From an uncultured Collinsella sp. (GTDB taxonomy: Bacteria > Actinomycetota > Coriobacteriia > Coriobacteriales > Coriobacteriaceae), in the NCBI GenBank assembly GCA_900757265.1, contig CAAENW010000187.1, positions 1 through 5,513 on the forward strand: 5,513 nt of DNA, in the 5' to 3' direction. The position numbers were made by a program, and so were the translations under genes. The notes beneath the pieces were generated by a model, which saw only the letters and a program-made list of their open reading frames with translations, was not told the origin of the DNA and searched no databases. Shown piece by piece: positions 1 through 5,409 of the stretch (within the stretch, counting starts at the first letter, position 1; each line of letters begins with the position of its first letter).

Positions 1-20
1 AAGGGACAGGTTTATTTTGG
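1..20. repeat. Possible fragment of a dispersed intergenic repeat at the window edge
   Basis: The window opens with AAGGGACAGGTTTATTTTGG. From memory, a GGGACAGGTTTATTTT-like word recurs in intergenic DNA and near IS200-like/REP-associated transposase genes in Coriobacteria and some other bacteria. No second copy is visible in this window, so the call rests on recall, not on internal repetition. It could equally be ordinary spacer or the 3' end of an upstream gene region. Confidence 0.22.
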
Positions 21-41
21 TAGGTTTTTCCTGCTTGGATT

Positions 42-68
42 TGAAACATTTCGTTCGGCCAAAGCGTA
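42..68 (+). promoter_or_regulatory. Probable ECF-sigma promoter, likely autoregulatory
   Basis: TGAAAC at 42-47 is followed, after 17 bases, by CGTA at 65-68. This closely matches the GAAAC / CGTA-CGTC bipartite signature known for ECF promoters of the SigW/SigM type, whose spacers are 16-17 bases. It would start RNA near position 75 and leave a leader of about 44 bases before the ATG at 119. Many ECF factors activate their own gene, so self-activation is a reasonable inference. A sigma-A reading (TTGAAA at 41-46) lacks a good -10 at the right distance. Confidence 0.5.
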
Positions 69-107
69 TCTATGGTGAGGACCTCATCAAGAACCATCAG
101 CGTCACC

Positions 108-117
108 GGGAGGTGAT
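108..117 (+). promoter_or_regulatory. Ribosome binding site that fixes the sigma gene start
   Basis: GGGAGGTGAT at 108-117 is almost a full complement to the 16S rRNA 3' end and lies just before the ATG at 119. An upstream in-frame TTG at 17 has no comparable site and would lie ahead of the predicted transcription start, so ATG 119 is preferred. Confidence 0.8.
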
Positions 118-118
118 T

Positions 119-637
119 ATGGAAGAACAAGCTTTTAGACAGGCGGTTGAAGACCACCGTGATGTCGTGTTTCGGATCGCCTTGACGTACCTGCGCGATC
201 GCGCCGATGCCGACGATATTGCCCAAGATGTCTTTCTTAAGTTGCTTAAAAGCGATGGACACTTTGAAAGTTGGGAACATCTTCGCCGCTGGCTTATCCG
301 GGTCACGATCAATGAATGCAAGTCTCTCTTTCGAAAACCGTGGAGGCGCGTGGAGGATATCGAGAATCTGACCGATTCGCTCTTGGCGGCGCAGGACGAG
401 ACTAAGGCCGTCCTGTCGGACGTCATGCGGCTTCCGGAACGATTCCGTATCCCCATCGTGCTCTATTACTATCTGGGCTTCTCGACTTCAGAGATTGCCG
501 AGTTATTGCATGTGCCAGCCGCGACCGTTCGAACGCGTTTAGCTCGCGGCAGATCGAAGCTCAAGTTCATCCTAGAGGAGGGCGACCGTGAAATCCAACC
601 AGATCAAGCAGGCCTTCGAGTCCGTCCAAGCCGATAG
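119..637 (+). CDS. ECF-type RNA polymerase sigma factor (sigma-70 family)
   Basis: This 172-residue protein should direct core RNA polymerase to a small set of stress or envelope promoters. Sigma region 2 spans about residues 10-75 and contains the typical DADDIAQDVFLKLL helix at 30-43 and the RRWLIRVTINECKS stretch at 56-69, equivalent to the -10 recognition helices. A variable linker (about 76-100) follows. Region 4 spans about residues 103-152: LPERFRIPIVLYYYLGFSTSEIAELL, then the -35-reading helix VPAATVRTRLARGRSKLK. There is no region 1.1 or 3, and the size is normal for ECF factors. The last 16 residues lie beyond region 4 and are encoded in the 50-base overlap with the next gene, which supports translational coupling with its presumed regulator. 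Codon use includes rare AGA and TTA codons, unlike the downstream ribosomal genes. The target genes and ECF subgroup cannot be told from the sequence. Confidence 0.93.
   Translation: MEEQAFRQAVEDHRDVVFRIALTYLRDRADADDIAQDVFLKLLKSDGHFESWEHLRRWLIRVTINECKSLFRKPWRRVEDIENLTDSLLAAQDETKAVLSDVMRLPERFRIPIVLYYYLGFSTSEIAELLHVPAATVRTRLARGRSKLKFILEEGDREIQPDQAGLRVRPSR
575..582 (+). promoter_or_regulatory. Ribosome binding site for the anti-sigma gene (GTG start)
   Basis: GAGGAGGG at 575-582 lies five bases before the GTG at 588. It is inside the 3' end of the sigma gene, so ribosomes finishing the sigma factor pass over it. This fixes the GTG as the start. Confidence 0.75.
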
Positions 638-1664
638 CGATCTTGCTGACCGTGTTCTTTATGCCGCTGCTGGCGAGCCGCTTCGCCGAAAGGGTCACGC
701 GAAGCCTCTGTATGTTGCCGTAATCGGATGTCTTGCCGGAGTGCTGGCGACCGGAGGGGTCGCCTACGCTGTTGTCAATTCCAGTTATTTTGCCTCTGCC
801 TGGGGAAACCATGGCAACGGAGAGTCCGTTACCTGGACAAATGGCGGCTCGTCGGGGACGAAATATACCTACACCAGAGAGTTTGGTGATGGTATCGCGC
901 CCCAAAGCCTGGAGGGTGCAGTCCAGAAGGTCAATCTGTCCGTCGAGGGCAACGGCTATACGCTCGACATTCATGAGATGGCAATCGACGAGAACGGTTG
1001 CGGTGCTGTGACGTTTACATTGTCCAATCCGAATGGCGTTAACTACTACAAGCCGGCGGCAGAGCTTGGCGAACTTGTTCTCTATGGTGAAGAAGAAGGG
1101 GGCGTCAGTACACCCAGCATGAACTTCGGCGAGGAATGGGCTGATACACGCTGCACCATTGATAAAGACACATCAAGCGACACGGTCATTAACGGCACGA
1201 TGTACTTTGCATCTTGGAATCGCGATCGAGATTTACGACATGCGGTCACCTGGAATATCAGTTGGACGGAGGGCAAAGGTGAGGATGCGAAGGTGATCGA
1301 GGTATCGACGCCAGAGTTTAACGTCGGAGCGCACGTCGATACAAAAGAACTCCGCTCCGATGACTCGCCTCTCGAGATCAGTCCGTTTTCCATCCAGACG
1401 CACATCGATGATCTGGGCTATGAAGCAGTTGATCATAAACTGACCGTCACCTACAAGGATGGGTCAGAGCAGATTATCGAAGATGACGACGCAGGGGCGT
1501 ACAATTTCTATGTTTCGATGGGACGCAATAGCGGAGAGAACATTTGGGTGCCAACGAAGTTGATTGATGTCGACCAAGTGGTCTCGGTAACCCTCGAGGG
1601 CACGAGATACACATCAACAGGAGAGACCGAAACAGAAGCACCCTTTACCATCGTCTATTCGTAA
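588..1664 (+). CDS. Membrane-anchored probable anti-sigma factor with a large extracytoplasmic domain
   Basis: This 358-residue protein starts at GTG. Residues 1-40 are a short cytoplasmic segment with a helical motif (IKQAFESVQADSDLADRVL, 6-24) like the N-termini of ECF-linked anti-sigma proteins. Residues 41-63 form one hydrophobic membrane span, and the rest (64-358) should lie outside the cell. The outer part is rich in beta-strand-like sequence. It appears to contain two units: about 105-245, and a C-terminal one from about 260 with SPFSIQ, LTVTYKDGSEQ and IDVDQVVSVTLEGT motifs. This layout resembles the DUF4179-type proteins found next to ECF sigma genes, but I could not run a profile search. 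Two cysteines, C138 and C189, lie outside and might form a disulfide. The 50-base overlap with the sigma gene and the shared terminator make the anti-sigma role likely: it would hold the sigma factor at the membrane until a signal is sensed. The signal is unknown, and no enzymatic motif is visible. Confidence 0.8.
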   Translation: MKSNQIKQAFESVQADSDLADRVLYAAAGEPLRRKGHAKPLYVAVIGCLAGVLATGGVAYAVVNSSYFASAWGNHGNGESVTWTNGGSSGTKYTYTREFGDGIAPQSLEGAVQKVNLSVEGNGYTLDIHEMAIDENGCGAVTFTLSNPNGVNYYKPAAELGELVLYGEEEGGVSTPSMNFGEEWADTRCTIDKDTSSDTVINGTMYFASWNRDRDLRHAVTWNISWTEGKGEDAKVIEVSTPEFNVGAHVDTKELRSDDSPLEISPFSIQTHIDDLGYEAVDHKLTVTYKDGSEQIIEDDDAGAYNFYVSMGRNSGENIWVPTKLIDVDQVVSVTLEGTRYTSTGETETEAPFTIVYS

Positions 1665-1670
1665 GGTCTA

Positions 1671-1702
1671 GGCCGCTTCCTGCTAGAGGAAGCGGCCATT
1701 TT
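1671..1702 (+). terminator. Intrinsic terminator of the sigma/anti-sigma operon
   Basis: The arms GGCCGCTTCCT (1671-1681) and AGGAAGCGGCC (1687-1697) form a perfect 11-bp stem with a 5-base loop (GCTAG), followed by ATTTT. It begins 6 bases after the stop codon and separates the sigma unit from the translation operon. The T run is short, but the stem is very stable. Confidence 0.88.
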
Positions 1703-1790
1703 CGTGTTACATGGACGGCTGGAATGGGCACTTGCGCACAGGCGGGGATTCCTTTTGTGGAGGGGTTGCGGAAATGTGGCTATTTAAGGA

Positions 1791-1806
1791 TACGCCCGGC
1801 GGCGTG
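1791..1806. other. Short inverted repeat just upstream of the rpsL promoter
   Basis: ACGCC (1792-1796) and GGCGT (1801-1805) are separated by CGGC and end six bases before the -35 box. It could be an operator or only chance symmetry in GC-rich DNA. The rest of the spacer from 1703 to 1790 shows no gene or other convincing signal. Confidence 0.2.
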
Positions 1807-1811
1807 GTCTG

Positions 1812-1840
1812 TTGACGGCACAGCTAACGGCACGTATCCT
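1812..1840 (+). promoter_or_regulatory. Housekeeping (sigma-A type) promoter of the rpsL operon
   Basis: TTGACG (1812-1817; 5 of 6 consensus bases) and TATCCT (1835-1840; 4 of 6) are separated by exactly 17 bases. Transcription should start near 1847, giving a leader of roughly 87 bases before rpsL. It is the best promoter match between the upstream terminator and rpsL. Confidence 0.65.
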
Positions 1841-1855
1841 ATCGAACTGCGTGTT

Positions 1856-1880
1856 TCGTAGGGGGATGCTGACCCCTCGA
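1856..1880 (+). promoter_or_regulatory. Hairpin in the rpsL mRNA leader
   Basis: TCG-t-AGGGG (1856-1864) pairs with CCCCTCGA (1873-1880), giving an 8-bp stem with one bulged T and an 8-base loop. No T run follows, so it is not a terminator. The 3' arm (CTCGA, 1876-1880) could alternatively pair with TCGAG (1917-1921), which touches the rpsL ribosome binding site, so two exclusive folds are possible. A regulatory role is inference only. Confidence 0.35.
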
Positions 1881-1920
1881 TTCAAGCCGTTGCACTTTAC
1901 AGAAAGCTGGAATCATTCGA

Positions 1921-1927
1921 GAAGGAG
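1921..1927 (+). promoter_or_regulatory. Ribosome binding site for rpsL (TTG start)
   Basis: GAAGGAG at 1921-1927 lies six bases before TTG at 1934. The reading that follows (MPTINQLV) is the conserved N-terminus of S12, so TTG is the true start. Confidence 0.85.
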
Positions 1928-1933
1928 TACGCT

Positions 1934-2311
1934 TTGCCTACTATTAACCAGCTGGTTCGCCAGGGCCGTCGTTCCGTGCCCAAGAAGTCCAAGAACGCTG
2001 CTCTGCAGCACAACTCCCAGAAGCGCGGCGTGTGCACCCGCGTCTTCACCACGAGCCCCAAGAAGCCGAACTCGGCTCTTCGTAAGGTTGCCCGTGTTCG
2101 CCTTGTCAACGGCATCGAAGTTACTGCTTACATCCCGGGTGAGGGCCACAACCTGCAGGAGCACTCCATCGTGCTCGTCCGCGGCGGTCGTGTCCGTGAC
2201 CTCCCTGGTGTCCGTTATCACGTCATCCGTGGCGCCTACGACGCTGCTCCGGTCCAGAACCGTATGCAGGCCCGCTCCAAGTACGGTGCTAAGCGCCCCA
2301 AGGCCAAATAA
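1934..2311 (+). CDS. rpsL: 30S ribosomal protein S12
   Basis: S12 sits at the 30S decoding centre and helps control codon-anticodon accuracy; streptomycin resistance often maps to it. The 125-residue protein has the normal length and is colinear with known S12: MPTINQLV at the start, [20 protein letters not shown] (29-48), [10 protein letters not shown] (69-78), [14 protein letters not shown] (83-96) and [14 protein letters not shown] at the end. Lys43 in the PKKPN loop is the streptomycin-sensitive residue. Position 88, where E. coli and mycobacteria carry Lys, is Arg (codon CGT at 2195-2197). The neighbouring Asp89 is the residue that RimO methylthiolates in E. coli. Translation starts at TTG. 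It is the first gene of the operon, with its own promoter and leader, and strong C/T-ending codon bias points to high expression. Confidence 0.98.
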   Translation: MPTINQLVRQGRRSVPKKSKNAALQHNSQKRGVCTRVFTTSPKKPNSALRKVARVRLVNGIEVTAYIPGEGHNLQEHSIVLVRGGRVRDLPGVRYHVIRGAYDAAPVQNRMQARSKYGAKRPKAK

Positions 2312-2336
2312 GCCAGATAACGTTTTGATACTTTCG

Positions 2337-2362
2337 CCGTGTGCCGCCTAAGCGCCGCACGG
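2337..2362 (+). promoter_or_regulatory. Hairpin between rpsL and rpsG, candidate S7 autoregulatory site
   Basis: CCGTGTGCCGC (2337-2347) pairs with GCGCCGCACGG (2352-2362) around a CTAA loop, making an 11-position stem with one G-U pair and one C-C mismatch. It ends 11 bases before the rpsG ribosome binding site (AAGGAGA, 2372-2378). No T run follows, so it is not a terminator. In E. coli, S7 represses its operon by binding the rpsL-rpsG spacer. The same position and a structured spacer suggest, but do not prove, the same here. Confidence 0.42.
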
Positions 2363-2384
2363 TTGACACTTAAGGAGATTTCAC

Positions 2385-2858
2385 ATGCCGCGTCGTGCAG
2401 CAGCTAATCGTCGTGAGGTTCAGCCTGACGCCGTTTACAACAACCGCCTGGTGACTCAGCTCATCAACAAGGTCCTTCTTGACGGCAAGAAGGCCACCGC
2501 TGAGCGCATCGTTTACACCGCTTTCGAGATCGTTGCCGAGAAGTCCGAGGGTAGCGACGCTCTCGCTACCTTCAAGAAGGCTATGGACAACGTCAAGCCC
2601 ACGCTCGAGGTTAAGCCCAAGCGTGTCGGTGGCGCTACCTATCAGGTCCCGATGGAGGTCAACTCCCGTCGTTCCACCGCTCTGGGCATCCGCTGGATCG
2701 TCAACTTCTCCCGCGCTCGCAAGGAGAAGACCATGGCCGAGCGTCTCGCTAACGAGATCCTCGACGCCTCCAACGGTCTTGGCGCTTCCGTCAAGAAGCG
2801 TGAGGACGTCTTCAAGATGGCCGAGGCCAACCGCGCGTTCTCTCACTATCGTTGGTAA
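2385..2858 (+). CDS. rpsG: 30S ribosomal protein S7
   Basis: S7 is a primary 16S rRNA binder that starts assembly of the 30S head and contacts E-site tRNA. The 157-residue protein is colinear with the family: [15 protein letters not shown] at the start, [17 protein letters not shown] (20-36), the conserved [17 protein letters not shown] segment (76-92) that includes the beta-hairpin region, [12 protein letters not shown] (95-106), and the typical ending FSHYRW. Length is normal. It starts at ATG 2385, with AAGGAGA seven residues' worth of context upstream at 2372-2378. It lies 73 bases after rpsL and 20 bases before fusA, so it is cotranscribed with both. In several bacteria S7 is the translational repressor of this operon; the hairpin in the upstream spacer is a candidate target. 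Confidence 0.98.
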   Translation: MPRRAAANRREVQPDAVYNNRLVTQLINKVLLDGKKATAERIVYTAFEIVAEKSEGSDALATFKKAMDNVKPTLEVKPKRVGGATYQVPMEVNSRRSTALGIRWIVNFSRARKEKTMAERLANEILDASNGLGASVKKREDVFKMAEANRAFSHYRW

Positions 2859-2878
2859 GTTTAAGGTAAGGAACTAAC

Positions 2879-4978
2879 ATGGCTAAGCCTAAGTACAAGC
2901 TTTCCGATACCCGTAACATCGGCATCATGGCTCACATCGATGCCGGTAAGACCACCACGACCGAGCGTATTCTTTACTACACCGGTAAGACCCACAAGAT
3001 CGGTGAGGTCCATGAGGGCGCTGCCACCATGGACTGGATGGTTCAGGAGCAGGAGCGCGGCGTAACCATTACCTCCGCTGCCACTACGTGCTTCTGGAAC
3101 AAGGACGGTAAGGACTACCGCATCCAGATCATCGACACCCCGGGCCACGTTGACTTCACCGCCGAGGTCGAGCGCTGCCTGCGCGTCCTCGATGGCGCTG
3201 TCGCCGTCTTCGACGCCGTTGCCGGCGTCCAGCCCCAGTCTGAGACCGTTTGGCGTCAGGCTTCTACCTTCAACGTTCCCCGCATCGCCTTCATCAACAA
3301 GTATGACCGCGTGGGCGCTGACTTCTTCAACGCTATCGAGACCATGAAGGATCGTCTCGACGCCAACGCCGTGGCCGCTCAGGTCCCGATGGGCGCCGAG
3401 GACAACTTCTGGGGCGTCATCGACCTCGTTACCATGACTGCATGGGACTTCAAGGCCGACGAGAAGGGCATGACCTACCCCGAGCCGATGGACGAGATCC
3501 CGGCTGAGTTTGCCGACATCGCTGCCACCAAGCGCGAGGAGCTCCTCGACGCTGCTGCCAGCTTTGATGACGAGCTCATGGAGAAGATCCTCATGGAGGA
3601 GGACTTCACCGTCGAGGAGCTCAAGGCTGCTCTGCGCAAGGGCGTTCTGGCCAACGAGCTCAACCTCGTCTTCGTGGGCTCCGCCTACAAGAACAAGGGC
3701 GTTCAGGAGCTGCTCGACGCTGTCGTCGACTACCTGCCCAGCCCGCTCGACGTTGAGGCCGTCACCGGTACCGATCCGGACACCGGCGAGGAGATCCAGC
3801 GTCATCCTTCCTTCGACGAGCCCTTCTCCGGCCTGGTCTTCAAGATCATGACCGACCCGTTCGTCGGTAAGCTCACCTACGTCCGCGTTTACTCCGGCCG
3901 CGCCGAGTCCGGCTCCTACGTTGTCAACGCTTCCAACGGTCAGCGCGAGCGCCTCGGCCGCATCCTCGAGATGAATGCCGCCGAGCGTATCGACCGTGAC
4001 GACGCTGCCGCCGGCGACATCGTCGCTTGCGTCGGCTTCAAGAACTCCACCACCGGTGACACCCTGTGCGCCGAGGGCAAGGAGATCGTCCTCGAGAAGA
4101 TTGAGTTCGCTAAGCCCGTTATTGACGTTGCCATCGAGCCCAAGACCAAGGCCGAGCAGGACAAGATGTCCCTGGCTCTGACCAAGCTCGCCGAGGAGGA
4201 CCCGACCTTCCAGGTGTCCACCAACCACGAGACCGGCCAGACCATCATCGCCGGCATGGGCGAGCTGCACCTCGAGATCATCGTCGACCGTCTGCTCCGC
4301 GAGTTCAAGGTTGACGCTAACGTCGGTAAGCCCCAGGTTGCCTACCGCGAGACCGCCGGTCACGACGTCGAGAAGGCTGAGGGCAAGTTCGTCCGTCAGT
4401 CCGGCGGTCGCGGTCAGTACGGCCACGCCGTCATCAAGCTCGAGAAGATGGAGGAGGGCTTCGGCTACGAGTTCGTCAACGCTATCGTCGGCGGCGTCGT
4501 GCCCAAGGAGTACATCCCGTCCATCGACAAGGGCATCCAGGAGGCCCTGAACACCGGTGTTATCGCCGGCTTCCCGGTCCTCGACGTTAAGGTCACCCTG
4601 TTCGACGGTTCTTACCACGAGGTCGACTCCTCCGAGGCCGCCTTCAAGATCGCCGGTTCCATGGCTATCAAGGACGCTCTCAAGAAGTCCGATCCGCAGC
4701 TGCTCGAGCCGATCATGGCTGTCGAGGTCGAGACCCCCGAGCAGTACATGGGCGACGTTATGGGCAACCTCTCCGGTCGCCGCGGCAAGATCGAGGGCAT
4801 GGAGGATCGCAAGAACAGCAAGCTCATCCGTGCCAAGGTGCCGCTGGGCGAGATGTTCGGTTACGCTACCGACCTTCGCTCCCAGACCCAGGGCCGTGCA
4901 TCCTACACGATGCAGTTCGACTCTTATGAGCCCGCGCCCAAGTCCATCGTGGACGAGGTCATGAGCAAGAACGCCTAA
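2879..4978 (+). CDS. fusA: Translation elongation factor G (EF-G)
   Basis: EF-G is the cytoplasmic GTPase that drives tRNA-mRNA translocation and, with RRF, ribosome recycling. The 699 residues match the family length. GTPase motifs are intact: P-loop AHIDAGKT (18-25), switch [12 protein letters not shown] (60-70), DTPGH (86-90), NKYD (140-143) and the SAYKNKG motif near 263-269. The NKxD motif has Tyr where most EF-Gs have Met. Domains II-V follow: GMGELHLEI in domain [12 protein letters not shown] and the tip loop [13 protein letters not shown] in domain IV, and [22 protein letters not shown] in domain V. It starts at ATG 2879, 20 bases after rpsG with AAGGAA at 2868-2873. Codon use is extremely biased to C-ending codons, as expected for very high expression. 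The usual tuf gene does not follow; rpsJ does. Confidence 0.99.
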   Translation: MAKPKYKLSDTRNIGIMAHIDAGKTTTTERILYYTGKTHKIGEVHEGAATMDWMVQEQERGVTITSAATTCFWNKDGKDYRIQIIDTPGHVDFTAEVERCLRVLDGAVAVFDAVAGVQPQSETVWRQASTFNVPRIAFINKYDRVGADFFNAIETMKDRLDANAVAAQVPMGAEDNFWGVIDLVTMTAWDFKADEKGMTYPEPMDEIPAEFADIAATKREELLDAAASFDDELMEKILMEEDFTVEELKAALRKGVLANELNLVFVGSAYKNKGVQELLDAVVDYLPSPLDVEAVTGTDPDTGEEIQRHPSFDEPFSGLVFKIMTDPFVGKLTYVRVYSGRAESGSYVVNASNGQRERLGRILEMNAAERIDRDDAAAGDIVACVGFKNSTTGDTLCAEGKEIVLEKIEFAKPVIDVAIEPKTKAEQDKMSLALTKLAEEDPTFQVSTNHETGQTIIAGMGELHLEIIVDRLLREFKVDANVGKPQVAYRETAGHDVEKAEGKFVRQSGGRGQYGHAVIKLEKMEEGFGYEFVNAIVGGVVPKEYIPSIDKGIQEALNTGVIAGFPVLDVKVTLFDGSYHEVDSSEAAFKIAGSMAIKDALKKSDPQLLEPIMAVEVETPEQYMGDVMGNLSGRRGKIEGMEDRKNSKLIRAKVPLGEMFGYATDLRSQTQGRASYTMQFDSYEPAPKSIVDEVMSKNA

Positions 4979-5003
4979 GTTCGAGCTCCCTGTTACGTAA
5001 TCC

Positions 5004-5020
5004 GCGAGAGCATCTCTCGC
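5004..5020 (+). promoter_or_regulatory. Hairpin in the fusA-rpsJ spacer
   Basis: GCGAGAG (5004-5010) and CTCTCGC (5014-5020) make a perfect 7-bp stem with a CAT loop, ending seven bases before the rpsJ ribosome binding site. The following ACTCTTT is a poor T run. It could be an RNA processing site, a weak attenuator or a stability element. Confidence 0.4.
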
Positions 5021-5027
5021 ACTCTTT

Positions 5028-5032
5028 GGAGG
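5028..5032 (+). promoter_or_regulatory. Ribosome binding site for rpsJ (TTG start)
   Basis: GGAGG at 5028-5032 is six bases before TTG at 5039. The protein read from there begins with the conserved S10 N-terminus ([16 protein letters not shown]), so TTG is the true start. Confidence 0.85.
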
Positions 5033-5038
5033 TTTAAG

Positions 5039-5347
5039 TTGGCTACCCAGAAGATCCGCATTCGCCTCAAGGGCTATGATCACGAGGTCGTCGATCAGTC
5101 CGCGAAGCTCATCGTCGAGACCGCTCAGAAGACCGGCGCTCGCGTTTCCGGTCCTGTCCCCCTGCCCACCGAGCGCAACCTGTACACGGTTATCCGCTCG
5201 CCGCACGTGAACAAGGACTCCCGTGAGCAGTTCGAGATGCGCACCCACAAGCGCCTCATCGACATCCTCGACCCCACCTCGGGCACCGTTGATTCGCTTA
5301 TGCGTCTCGACCTCCCCGCTGGCGTCGACATCGACATCAAGCTCTAA
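5039..5347 (+). CDS. rpsJ: 30S ribosomal protein S10 (NusE)
   Basis: S10 is a 30S head protein and, as NusE, pairs with NusB in transcription antitermination and links RNA polymerase to the leading ribosome through NusG. The 102-residue protein has the standard length and motifs: [16 protein letters not shown] (4-19), the SGPVPLPT loop (37-44), the [19 protein letters not shown] segment (54-72) and a C-terminal [11 protein letters not shown]. Translation starts at TTG. In most bacteria rpsJ opens the S10 operon, followed closely by rplC. Here it sits 60 bases after fusA, in the place normally held by tuf, and is followed within 20 bases by a very strong terminator. It is therefore probably the last gene of the str transcript, unless readthrough occurs. 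Codon bias matches that of fusA. Confidence 0.98.
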   Translation: MATQKIRIRLKGYDHEVVDQSAKLIVETAQKTGARVSGPVPLPTERNLYTVIRSPHVNKDSREQFEMRTHKRLIDILDPTSGTVDSLMRLDLPAGVDIDIKL

Positions 5348-5366
5348 GCGATATTCCTCATAGCTT

Positions 5367-5409
5367 AAAGGGCCCCGCTGCCATTACGGTAGCGGGGCTC
5401 TTTTGTTTT
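5367..5409 (+). terminator. Strong intrinsic terminator after rpsJ
   Basis: The core arms GGCCCCGCT (5371-5379) and AGCGGGGCT (5391-5399) extend inward through TGCC/GGT-type pairs to a 5-base ATTAC loop and outward through AAAG/CTTT pairs. The stem is about 16 bp with a couple of G-U pairs. It is followed by TTTTGTTTT (5401-5409). It starts 20 bases after the rpsJ stop. The A run on the other side may give weak function in reverse. Confidence 0.93.

Noticed and set aside
17..118. Upstream TTG start extending the sigma factor by 34 residues
   Set aside because: The extension is not sigma-like, has no good ribosome binding site, and begins upstream of the likely ECF promoter. ATG 119 has a near-perfect site.
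567..1436. Several minus-strand and shifted plus-strand frames inside the anti-sigma gene
   Set aside because: They lack plausible ribosome binding sites and domain-like sequence, while the 588-1664 frame has a start, a membrane span and a context that fit.
1812..2351. 179-codon plus-strand frame overlapping rpsL
   Set aside because: It is a shifted-frame shadow of rpsL with a Ser/Arg/Pro/Thr-rich product, and its start coincides with the -35 box of the rpsL promoter.
2363..2368. TTGACA box just before rpsG as a possible internal promoter
   Set aside because: No acceptable -10 element lies 16-18 bases downstream; that position falls inside the rpsG start.
1913..2846. Minus-strand open frames opposite rpsL (1913-2221) and rpsG (2370-2846)
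   Set aside because: They have the same in-register antisense artefact of codon bias and no recognisable product.
5004..5027. fusA-rpsJ spacer hairpin as an intrinsic terminator
   Set aside because: The stem is only 7 bp and the following ACTCTTT is not a proper T run. I kept it only as an unspecified RNA element.
2861..5248. 795-codon open frame on the minus strand, covering fusA and most of rpsJ
   Set aside because: Its codons are exact reverse complements of the fusA and rpsJ codons. It stays open only because these genes avoid TTA, CTA and TCA. The product is low-complexity (Leu, Gly, Val, Asp rich), matches no family, and lies opposite unmistakable genes.
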